From assembly GCA_963674625.2 (NCBI GenBank), contig CAXXXO010000004.1:496001-560000 (forward strand): DNA of 64,000 bases, in the 5' to 3' direction. This DNA comes from JALHFZ01 sp963674625. Its GTDB lineage: Bacteria > Synergistota > Synergistia > Synergistales > Aminobacteriaceae. The notes below the pieces were generated by a model. That model saw only the letters and a list, made by a program, of their open reading frames with translations, did not search any database and had not been told where the DNA came from. This document shows positions 18,280 to 25,390 of the stretch, in pieces (position 1 is the first letter of the stretch; every line of letters begins with the position of its first letter). A program made the position numbers and the translations under genes.

Positions 18280-19449
18280 TTATTTCTTATGCTTCTCGGG
18301 CACGTAGCGGCCCAGTTCCACGTATTTTCCCTTCTCGATCTTGTACATCACCATGGAGAGGCCGATGGGCTGATGGGTCTCGGGAGAGATGGTGAGGGTG
18401 CCCGTGGTCCCCTTGAGGTCCTTCACCTGGGACAGGCCCGCCATGATCTTGTCGGGGGTCTTTCCGCCGCCGAGCTTCATGGCCTCCCGGATGAGAATGA
18501 CCTTGTCGTATCCGAGGAAGGCCTTGTTGACCGGGTCTTCGTTGTATTTCTTCTTGTAGATTCCCCACACTTCCTGAAGCTGGGGCTCCTTCTCGGAGAA
18601 GTTGTTGGCCAGGTAGATGTCGTCCGCCGCTTCGTCATCGCCCACGAGGGAAGCGAAGGGAGGGGCGAAATCGAGGCCGCCGATGACGGGAATGTCGAGG
18701 CCGATCTGTCTGCGCTGCTTCATGGCGAGGACGGCGTCCTGGATGTAGTTGGGGAAGTAGAGGCACTGGGCGCCCGACTCCTTGATCTTGTTCAGCTGGG
18801 TCTTGAAGTCCTTGTCCCCCTTGGCGTAGACCTGCTCGGAGACGATCTCTCCGCCGGCGGCCTTCACGTACTCCACGTAGGGCTTCAGAAGGGAGACGGC
18901 AAAGGCGTTGGACTGGTCATAGAGAATGCCGACTTTTTTGAGACCCAGCTTCTCCACCGTATAGCTGGCCATGATCTCGGAATACTGGACACTCGAAGGC
19001 TGCATGAGGAACATGGAGGGATGGGGCTTTCCGTCCTCTCCCACGGTGACCCGGGGATCGATGAAGCTGCCCACCACGGGAACTCCGGCCTTGTCGGCGA
19101 TGGGACCGAGGGCGAGGCCGATATTGCTGACCGGAGGGCCGACCACGGCGACCGCGCCGGAGCTGACGAGGCTGTTGTACCCCTTTATGGCCTCCTGGAC
19201 GTTCGCCTTTGTATCCACGGTGACGAGCTTGAGCATATCCCCGTCGATTCCCCCTGCCGCGTTGATCTTCTCAACGGCGATCTCCGCACCCCTGGTCACC
19301 GCGTTCCCCCATACGGAGGTGGGACCGCTGATGTCCTGCATGTTGCCGATGACGATTTCCTTCGCTCCGGCGATCCCCGGTGCGGCCATCATCACCGCAA
19401 GGGTCAGTGCAAGCGCTGCGTAGAGCCACTTTCTTCCTGTTCTACCCAT
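18280..19449 (-). CDS. livK: branched-chain amino-acid type ABC transporter substrate-binding protein
   Basis: 389-residue Peripla_BP_6/LivJ-type binding protein. It has a signal peptide of about 29 residues (basic start, hydrophobic core, GIAGA cleavage region) and mature start KEIVIGNMQDISGP, typical of the family, which also binds aromatic acids, amides and other small acids. There is no lipobox Cys. ATG 19449 follows GAGGAGG and overlaps the end of the upstream flavoprotein gene by 8 bases, an unusual link between an enzyme and a binding protein. Confidence 0.92.
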   Translation of the reverse strand: MGRTGRKWLYAALALTLAVMMAAPGIAGAKEIVIGNMQDISGPTSVWGNAVTRGAEIAVEKINAAGGIDGDMLKLVTVDTKANVQEAIKGYNSLVSSGAVAVVGPPVSNIGLALGPIADKAGVPVVGSFIDPRVTVGEDGKPHPSMFLMQPSSVQYSEIMASYTVEKLGLKKVGILYDQSNAFAVSLLKPYVEYVKAAGGEIVSEQVYAKGDKDFKTQLNKIKESGAQCLYFPNYIQDAVLAMKQRRQIGLDIPVIGGLDFAPPFASLVGDDEAADDIYLANNFSEKEPQLQEVWGIYKKKYNEDPVNKAFLGYDKVILIREAMKLGGGKTPDKIMAGLSQVKDLKGTTGTLTISPETHQPIGLSMVMYKIEKGKYVELGRYVPEKHKK

Positions 19450-20815
19450 TCTTCTTTTCCTCCTCGTTATGAATTCGGGAGGCTCGATGGGCCTTCAGCA
19501 TCGGCCCGTAGACCTCCCGGTCTTTCGCATAGCATCCTGTGGATCCTCCCTGGGACATCACTTCGCTGCAGAGGCTGCATGATACGCAGACCCTTTTCGG
19601 ATCGGCCTTTCCGCTACCCCGCACATCCTTCGGAAGATCGGGGTAGGCGAAGCAGGTCCTGCCGAAGCCGGCGAGGGTTGCCCTCTGGCGCTGCAGATTG
19701 GCCGCAGCGGCGTTCACCCCGAACTGGCGGAGCCATGTGTATCCGGACCCCGTCACAGGCAGGTCGCGGTACGCCCCCTGGACCTCGGCGGTCAGGGCGA
19801 AGAGACGGGCCACTCCTTCCAGAGGGTGCTCCGGTGCCGGGATATTGCCGGGGATGACCCTGTCGAAGGGGCGGACGAGCCAGGGATTGCAGTATGGGGT
19901 TCCAGCGGATGTGGTGAGCATATCGAGCCCCTTCTCCTTCAGAAGGCCGATCAGCCTGAGGGGCTCCGTCATGTCGGGCCGGGGCGGGTCGGACCGGTCG
20001 CACCCCCAGCCGTAGGGCCAGGGGAAGCCGTCGAAGAGGTTCAGCCGGGCCGTGACCAGGAAGGCAGGGTCACTCGCTCCCTCTCTGATTCTTTCCACGA
20101 GTTCCGTGAGAAAGCGGGTCCTGCCCGAGAAATCCCCTCCGAATTTTCCCGGCCGCAGATGGGCCGACAGAAGATCGGATGAAAGATACCGATGGCAGCT
20201 CTTGATGTCGATGCCGTCGAAGCCTATCCTTTCTGCCCGAAGGGCCGCTTCGGCCATGCGATCCTGTACGGCCTCGATCTCTCCGTCCGTAAGGGGAAGC
20301 GTTTCTTCCGGAACGCCCGCCCTTCTGTCGAGAAGAGGATAGGGAACGGTAAGCCCCGGGGTTGTTCCAGAGGCATGGCGGTAGCGCCCCGCGTCCTGAA
20401 GCTGAAGGATACAGAGGGGCTCCTTGCCGCCGAGGGCCTTACGGCCAGCCCCCCTTGCCTCTTCGAGCAGGGAAGCCAGACCTTTTTCCGTGGATTCAGT
20501 CAGGCAGAGCTGCCGGTCGCTGCTCCGCCCTCCAGGCCAGACCGCACAGGCCTCGAACTGGATGACCCCCCACCCCCCGGCCCCGTAACGGCGGTATCTT
20601 CGAAAGGTGAGCTCGCCGGGGGAACCGTCGGGAAGACTGTCCCGTCCCTCCATGGGAAGGGTGGAAAACCGATTTGCGGCCTCTTTGCGCCCCACGGAGA
20701 CAGGGGTATTCAGTATGGAGAGGTCGTCTGAAAGGCCAATGTCGACGCCGAGTTCCTCCGCTTTCCGGCGCAGATCCTCCTGAGTGTTGAATGAAAAGGT
20801 TTCGTACTGTGCCAT
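19442..20815 (-). CDS. Old Yellow Enzyme-family NADH:flavin oxidoreductase with 4Fe-4S cysteine motif, lacking the C-terminal FAD/NAD domain
   Basis: 457 residues. The TIM-barrel FMN domain includes the substrate-binding motif SCHRYLSSDLLSAHLRPGKFGG, which corresponds to the usual HGAHGYLxxQFLSP region (here with Cys-His). Near the C-terminus the pattern Cys-x2-Cys-x2-Cys-x11-Cys (CVSCSLCSE to GC) resembles the 4Fe-4S site of 2,4-dienoyl-CoA and 2-enoate reductases. Those enzymes are ~650 residues and carry another FAD/NAD domain that is absent here, so electrons must come from a separate partner. ATG 20815 follows AGGAAG. It is first in the liv operon and probably reduces the imported compound or a derivative. 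Confidence 0.85.
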   Translation of the reverse strand: MAQYETFSFNTQEDLRRKAEELGVDIGLSDDLSILNTPVSVGRKEAANRFSTLPMEGRDSLPDGSPGELTFRRYRRYGAGGWGVIQFEACAVWPGGRSSDRQLCLTESTEKGLASLLEEARGAGRKALGGKEPLCILQLQDAGRYRHASGTTPGLTVPYPLLDRRAGVPEETLPLTDGEIEAVQDRMAEAALRAERIGFDGIDIKSCHRYLSSDLLSAHLRPGKFGGDFSGRTRFLTELVERIREGASDPAFLVTARLNLFDGFPWPYGWGCDRSDPPRPDMTEPLRLIGLLKEKGLDMLTTSAGTPYCNPWLVRPFDRVIPGNIPAPEHPLEGVARLFALTAEVQGAYRDLPVTGSGYTWLRQFGVNAAAANLQRQRATLAGFGRTCFAYPDLPKDVRGSGKADPKRVCVSCSLCSEVMSQGGSTGCYAKDREVYGPMLKAHRASRIHNEEEKKNG

Positions 20816-20863
20816 GGAATCTTCCTCTCTGCCTGAGGTGAGATAAGACATTTCCGAGGTCAC

Positions 20864-20881
20864 GGTTGACCAAGGTCAACC
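20864..20881. promoter_or_regulatory. FadR-type operator candidate 2 (perfect palindrome)
   Basis: GGTTGACCAAGGTCAACC is a perfect 18-bp palindrome (8-bp arms and a central AA). It lies between the predicted -10 box and the start of the OYE/liv operon and shares its core with sites at 9064-9081 and 23983-24000. Confidence 0.72.
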
Positions 20882-20893
20882 CATGTGGCTCAT

Positions 20894-20899
20894 ATTATA
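20894..20899 (-). promoter_or_regulatory. -10 box of the OYE/liv operon
   Basis: TATAAT on the minus strand, 12 bases upstream of the palindrome; a weak TTTTTC lies 17 bases before it as -35. The position abuts the end of the upstream membrane-protein gene (stop at 20900). Confidence 0.5.
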
Positions 20900-23026
20900 T
20901 CATTTTTCGCAGGAAAGAAAAAGAATGACCATCCTGCCGTCTGTGAAGAAACTGTCTCCTGCGAAGTTCGAACCCTTCGCGGGCCCGACGAAGGGGACCT
21001 CGCTCTTCCGGGACACGATCCCCGCGTTCACAAAATCATCCGTCAGAATCTGCCGCTCCCGGTCGATAGCCGGGGCGATCCTGTGATTCAGGTACAGCCA
21101 GTTGATTCCCTCGTCAAAGCTGGCTGTTCCCACATATTGGACGCTCCCGTCCCCCGTTAGGCAGCCGGTCTTCCAGACCCTCGCGTGATGTCTCTGTCTG
21201 ACCGAATGTTCCGCGGTCTCCTTTTCAAAGGCGAAATCCAGGGGTGCTCCCTTCCAGAAGGACGGGGTCACAGGTGCGTGAGTATATCCCTGGTTGAGAA
21301 TCGCCGCTCTGAAAGCATTTCCGAGGGAACCGGCAGACACCGGATCTGCCTGTACCCACCCAGCCTTTTCGAAAGCCTGTATCAAATGGCGGTCGTCCCG
21401 GGCCATGATCATGAAACTGAGAGGCTCCTGGACCGTCCCCGCGATCGACTCGGTGAATTTCGGCAGGGCCCCAGTCTCGAAGGGATCGAGCGGAGCCGTC
21501 AATTCGAGGGACTGCACAGCAGGAGAATCCGTTTTTTTGAAATAGGGGGGAGTATAGGTTGCAGCCACGAAAAGGACGATCCCTATCCAGAAGCCCAGAA
21601 GGGCCGGTCCCCAAGGGCGTCTCTTTCCTCCGGCAACCGGCGGCCGCAGGGAGGGCCCGGAGGACACCCTCTTCGCTCTCCTCCGTTCGGCGAGACTGAT
21701 GCCGATGAGAAGCCACGAGAGGCCGAGCGCCCATCCTGCGAGGACGTCGCTCAGATAGTGAACCCCGAGGTAGAGGCGGCTGAAGGCGACCAGACCCGCC
21801 AAAAAAAACCACAGAAAGACCAGATCGACCTGCTGATCCCGGCGTTTTGCCCTGCGGACAAGATAATAGGCCAGAAAACCGTAAAAACAGGCCGTGTATG
21901 CCGAGTGTCCGCTCGGGAAAGAGAATTCCAGAAGTTTCGTCATATCGAAGGGTCTCTGCCTGTGAAAAAGCCATTTTCCGGCCGTAGTGAAAAAGCTGCA
22001 CCCTCCCATGGCGATCAGGAAGGGGAGAAGAAAATCTTTTTTTCGTTCCATGAAGAGATACAGGGAAAACAGGACCACGCCGCCCAGGATGCTCTGCCAG
22101 TTTCCGAGGAGCGTCATGCTGACAAAGAAGGAGAGAAGGGAGGGCGTTCTGAATACGAGCAAAAGGGCCGCAAGCCTTTTGTCGAAGGCTATGATCGGGT
22201 CCCTGGCAAGAAGATCCTCCGCGAGCCCCCCGACAAGCATTATGGAAAAGAGCAGGGCCAGCCCCAGAAGGGTCAGGGGAAGTCCTTCGAAGCGGTCGGG
22301 GTCAAACCGGCCGCTGATAAGACGGCCCGTGCGACGATGGCGGTCCAGAAAGGTTTTCGCGGCAGGCTTCTCTGCGGTTTTCGTTCCGAGCAGCCGGATG
22401 AGGGACGAAAGGAGGAGCACCCCCGGCCAGGCTCCTCGGACGATCAGGGTCCTTGCGAGAAAGAAAACCCCCAGAAGCGAGGCGGCGGAGAAAACAAAAA
22501 AGAACAGGCGGGTCGACCAGAGCCCCAGGGAAAACCACGCAAGCCCGATGATATAGCCCGCAAGGAGATGAATTCCTATTCCGAAGGCAGTGCAGACAAA
22601 GGCAAAGAGAAGAAAAAATCGGAGGGGAAAATGACCGGAACCGGCCAAAAAAGGAAGTGTTCCCCCGTTTGATTTCAATCTTACGAAGCATATCGCCCGG
22701 AGCCCGTTCTTTTCCAGAAGTTTTTTACCTGACTCGAGAAACAGATGCAGGGATCTGAAACGGGCTGCAAGAAAACCCGTCTGTCTTCCCAGAAAATAGC
22801 TCAGACAGGATCCTGCGGAAGCCCCGAAAAAACAAAACCAGAAGGCGCCTCCAGGATCGAGAAATCCTGTGGCCGCCAGAAATCCCACGAAGGGAAACAG
22901 AAGAAGACCGGGAATCGCCAGCCCGATGAAAGCGGTGGACTCCAGAAAGGAGAGGGAAAAAAGGATCCAATAGGCCAACATTCGAAAATGTTCCGGCGAT
23001 GGAAGCAGCACGCTCAGAAAATGCAT
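20900..23026 (-). CDS. DedA/VTT - PAP2 phosphatase - LssY C-terminal fusion membrane protein
   Basis: 708 residues in three parts. An N-terminal DedA (SNARE-associated/VTT) domain covers about 1-200. A PAP2 lipid phosphatase domain in the middle has KWLFHRQRP, PSGHSAYTA and SRLYLGVHYLSD, the three PAP2 signature motifs with both catalytic His. A soluble LssY-C domain covers about 510-690. PAP2 enzymes dephosphorylate lipid phosphates such as undecaprenyl pyrophosphate or phosphatidate at the outer face of the membrane; DedA domains are linked to lipid-carrier flipping. The fusion therefore suggests recycling of a lipid carrier. ATG 23026 follows AAGGGA. The gene stands alone between the OYE/liv operon and regulator 2. 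Confidence 0.88.
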   Translation of the reverse strand: MHFLSVLLPSPEHFRMLAYWILFSLSFLESTAFIGLAIPGLLLFPFVGFLAATGFLDPGGAFWFCFFGASAGSCLSYFLGRQTGFLAARFRSLHLFLESGKKLLEKNGLRAICFVRLKSNGGTLPFLAGSGHFPLRFFLLFAFVCTAFGIGIHLLAGYIIGLAWFSLGLWSTRLFFFVFSAASLLGVFFLARTLIVRGAWPGVLLLSSLIRLLGTKTAEKPAAKTFLDRHRRTGRLISGRFDPDRFEGLPLTLLGLALLFSIMLVGGLAEDLLARDPIIAFDKRLAALLLVFRTPSLLSFFVSMTLLGNWQSILGGVVLFSLYLFMERKKDFLLPFLIAMGGCSFFTTAGKWLFHRQRPFDMTKLLEFSFPSGHSAYTACFYGFLAYYLVRRAKRRDQQVDLVFLWFFLAGLVAFSRLYLGVHYLSDVLAGWALGLSWLLIGISLAERRRAKRVSSGPSLRPPVAGGKRRPWGPALLGFWIGIVLFVAATYTPPYFKKTDSPAVQSLELTAPLDPFETGALPKFTESIAGTVQEPLSFMIMARDDRHLIQAFEKAGWVQADPVSAGSLGNAFRAAILNQGYTHAPVTPSFWKGAPLDFAFEKETAEHSVRQRHHARVWKTGCLTGDGSVQYVGTASFDEGINWLYLNHRIAPAIDRERQILTDDFVNAGIVSRKSEVPFVGPAKGSNFAGDSFFTDGRMVILFLSCEK

Positions 23027-23185
23027 GGACGCTCATCCCTTCGATAAAGAAAAACCGTACCAGGACCGTGAAAAATTCAACTGTACGGTATCGGTCCGGA
23101 GCAAGAAACACATCTCCACTCTCTATCGCATATCCCAGGAGCGTTCCCGTTTTCGCAATCCGCCGGTCCGGAGGACTGCCCCGAG

Positions 23186-23944
23186 TTATGACTCCTCCGT
23201 CCGGGAAGACGCGAGTCCGAGGAGGGCCGACTCCCGATCCTTAAAGAGCTTCTGAAGATTAGCCGCTGAGATCTCCAGGTGTTTCCTCATCCCTTCCCTG
23301 GCCGCCTCATCGTCCCTGCGGCGGATCGCCGAGACGATGACTGCGTGCTCTCCCGTAATCCGCTCAGGCCATTTTTCCCGCGGCGTGGTCAGACGGTTCC
23401 GGTTCAGTGCCTTCATCGCCCGCTCGATAATGCCCGAAAGCCCTTCATGCATCCGGATGAGAATGTCGTTGTGGGATGCGGAGACAACGGTGCGGTGAAA
23501 AATGTCGTTCCATCGGGCTCCCTCCCGCCCGCTCTCCTGGGAGTTCTCGAGATAAATTCTGTCGAAGTGCAGAAGGCATTCGTCCAGCCTCGCCAGATCT
23601 CCCTCCGTACGGTTTCGGGCAGCCAGTCCGGCGGCCGGACTTTCCAGCATGATCCGGACGGTGAAAACCTGGGGGATCACGTCCGCGGGCCAGCTGGCGT
23701 AAAGCTCAAGGCTCGAGTTCAGCCCCGCCACGTCGGCCTTTTTCTCGAAAAGCCCCTGCTTGCCCCGAACCTCGATGATGCCCAGGGTCTCGAGGACGAT
23801 GAGCGCCTCTCGCATGGACGTACGGCTCGTCCCCATCAGAAGTGCCAGCTCCCGTTCCGTAGGCAGCTTCCCGTCCCGGACAATGGATCCGTCCTTCAGG
23901 GCGTTGTATATTTTTTCGACGAGAAGTCTTCGTGACTCGTTCAT
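23186..23944 (-). CDS. FadR/GntR-family transcriptional regulator 2
   Basis: 252-residue FadR-type regulator with winged helix PTERELALLMGTSRTSMREA and a helical FCD domain (with RWNDIFHRTVVSASHND, containing His and Asp likely to bind metal). ATG 23944 is preferred over ATG 23950 because AAGGAAG is then well spaced and the N-terminus (MNESRRLL) aligns with paralogue 1 (MNEARKKL). Its own promoter region has an operator copy (23983-24000), so autoregulation is likely. It may also control the OYE/liv operon 3 kb away, whose promoter holds the perfect palindrome. Confidence 0.88.
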   Translation of the reverse strand: MNESRRLLVEKIYNALKDGSIVRDGKLPTERELALLMGTSRTSMREALIVLETLGIIEVRGKQGLFEKKADVAGLNSSLELYASWPADVIPQVFTVRIMLESPAAGLAARNRTEGDLARLDECLLHFDRIYLENSQESGREGARWNDIFHRTVVSASHNDILIRMHEGLSGIIERAMKALNRNRLTTPREKWPERITGEHAVIVSAIRRRDDEAAREGMRKHLEISAANLQKLFKDRESALLGLASSRTEES

Positions 23945-23982
23945 TCCCATCTTCCTTTTCTAATTTTAAGAATTCCCCCGAT

Positions 23983-24000
23983 GGTTGTCCAAGGTCAGCC
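23983..24000. promoter_or_regulatory. FadR-type operator candidate 3
   Basis: GGTTGTCCAAGGTCAGCC matches the perfect palindrome of 20864-20881 at 16 of 18 positions. It starts one base downstream of the TATAAT box of the regulator 2 gene, where bound protein would block transcription. Confidence 0.68.
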
Positions 24001-24001
24001 C

Positions 24002-24007
24002 ATTATA
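24002..24007 (-). promoter_or_regulatory. -10 box of the regulator 2 gene
   Basis: Consensus TATAAT on the minus strand directly upstream of the operator. No convincing -35 hexamer is visible. Confidence 0.5.
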
Positions 24008-24277
24008 CTCCTTTTCAACAGTAAACCGGGGTCCTGCAATGCAGCGTATGTGAAAATGGATTTTGAACATCCCTTCAAAAACTGGCTCAGCTTCATAAAA
24101 TACATTTCTCCATCCTGTGAAGAGGAAATTACTTCTCCCTTCACACAGGGAAAGGTGATAAAATCTTGAGAATTTAAGAAGCCTTTCTTTGTCAAGGCTT
24201 CCTGTGCCGCTCTGCCAGCCCTGGGCATAGGGTGAGGTGGTCCAGCATTCTTTTCCATTGATAAAGGAGGGTTCTGG
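24008..24277 (+). other. 270-base leader region before the envelope-protein operon
   Basis: No coding frame is supported here. A TAAAAT hexamer at 24159-24164 could be a -10 box for the plus-strand genes. An 8-bp hairpin (GAAGCCTT/AAGGCTTC, 24178-24201) follows, then AAAGGAGG just before the TTG start at 24278. Nothing matches a known riboswitch to the eye. Confidence 0.35.
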
Positions 24278-25390
24278 TTGAAAAAAATACTTCTTCTTTG
24301 CGTATTGTTCCTGGTCACTGCCCTGGCCGTTCTTCCGGGAGCTTGCGCCGACGGTGTCTTTGCCCTGAAAGAGGCCTATATGTCGTCGGGCATAAACAAG
24401 GACGGCAGTCCGAAGGCCCGGGTCTCGAGCTATGCCCCTTCCACAAAGATGCTGGCCGCGATAGCTGAATGCAGCAACGTGACGGACCGGACGAAGATCA
24501 GCTTTGTCTGGTATTATCTCGAGTCCGCTTCCATAAGGGAAAAGTTCGCTGAAAAAACAGTGAAAAGCCCTATTCAGGCAGGCCTGATAACTTTTTCCTC
24601 GACGGTGGAGATCGAGAAACCCTGGCCCGAGGGAAACTACGCCGTGGTGATATACGCCGGCGGAAACAAGACGCCTCTGGCGGAGATCCTGTTTTCCGTC
24701 CGTCCTGAATCTCAGGACCGACCTGTGCCCGGAAAAAAGGTCGAAAAGAAGCCCTCTCCTCAACCATATACAGAAGGCCTTTTCTGGACGCAGAAGGACG
24801 CTGCTGCAGAGAAGCAGGCCCGGGAGAACCGGAAAAAAACAGTCGCAGAAAAAGAGGCTCTCTTCAGGGATGATCCTGAAAATTTCGCCGCTGCGCTGGA
24901 ATTTGCCTCCGCCTGTGCAGCCATGAACGATGCAGCCTCCCTTGCGCTGGCACGAGCGATCTACGAAGGCCTCGCCGAGGCTTCCCCCTCGGATGCGGTC
25001 CTTGCCGGTCTTGCCGACTGCTATGCCCGTCTCTTTCTCTACGAGAAAGCTTTCGCCACGGCCCTCCGCCGGACGTGGAACCCCCTGGTCTCGCCGACTG
25101 GGGCCGTGTCCCAGATAGTGTTTTTCTCCGGAGTCTCCGGCGACTGGGACAGAGGGATCGACTACCTCGAACGGATACTCGCCGACAGGGAGGATGAGCG
25201 GGAAGACACCCTTCTCGCCCTGGCGTCCCTCTACGCTGAAAAAGCCGCCGCGGCCCGGGAACCTGCTGTGCAGACGGAGTGCAGAAAAACGGCGGATGAA
25301 ATTCTGGAGACCGTGATAGATTCTCTGCCTTCTTTTTTCCCGGCGGCCCGAGACGCTCTTCTGCTGAAGAAAGAGCTGGAGAGGAGATGA
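24278..25390 (+). CDS. secreted protein of unknown function, first gene of the envelope operon
   Basis: 370 residues starting with TTG, supported by a strong AAAGGAGG 7 bases upstream. A signal peptide covers about residues 1-24 (LLLCVLFLVTALAVLPGACA); the Cys lies inside the cleavage region and a lipoprotein is possible, though the lipobox is poor. Residues 25-130 look like a beta-rich domain (YMSSGINKDGSP, PEGNYAVVIYAGG). The second half (about 180-370) is helical, with Ala/Leu/Tyr spacing reminiscent of degenerate TPR repeats. The family is not recognised. Its stop overlaps the start of the 1196-aa gene (ATGA), so both products probably act together at the cell envelope. Confidence 0.75.
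   Translation: MKKILLLCVLFLVTALAVLPGACADGVFALKEAYMSSGINKDGSPKARVSSYAPSTKMLAAIAECSNVTDRTKISFVWYYLESASIREKFAEKTVKSPIQAGLITFSSTVEIEKPWPEGNYAVVIYAGGNKTPLAEILFSVRPESQDRPVPGKKVEKKPSPQPYTEGLFWTQKDAAAEKQARENRKKTVAEKEALFRDDPENFAAALEFASACAAMNDAASLALARAIYEGLAEASPSDAVLAGLADCYARLFLYEKAFATALRRTWNPLVSPTGAVSQIVFFSGVSGDWDRGIDYLERILADREDEREDTLLALASLYAEKAAAAREPAVQTECRKTADEILETVIDSLPSFFPAARDALLLKKELERR

Noticed and set aside
17263..19857. Long plus-strand open frame of 864 codons
   Set aside because: It is antisense to livH, livK and the OYE gene, has Asp/Gly/His-rich unnatural composition and no family resemblance.
24036..24060. Riboswitch in the leader before the 370-aa gene
   Set aside because: Only a single 8-bp hairpin and no conserved riboswitch core could be recognised.
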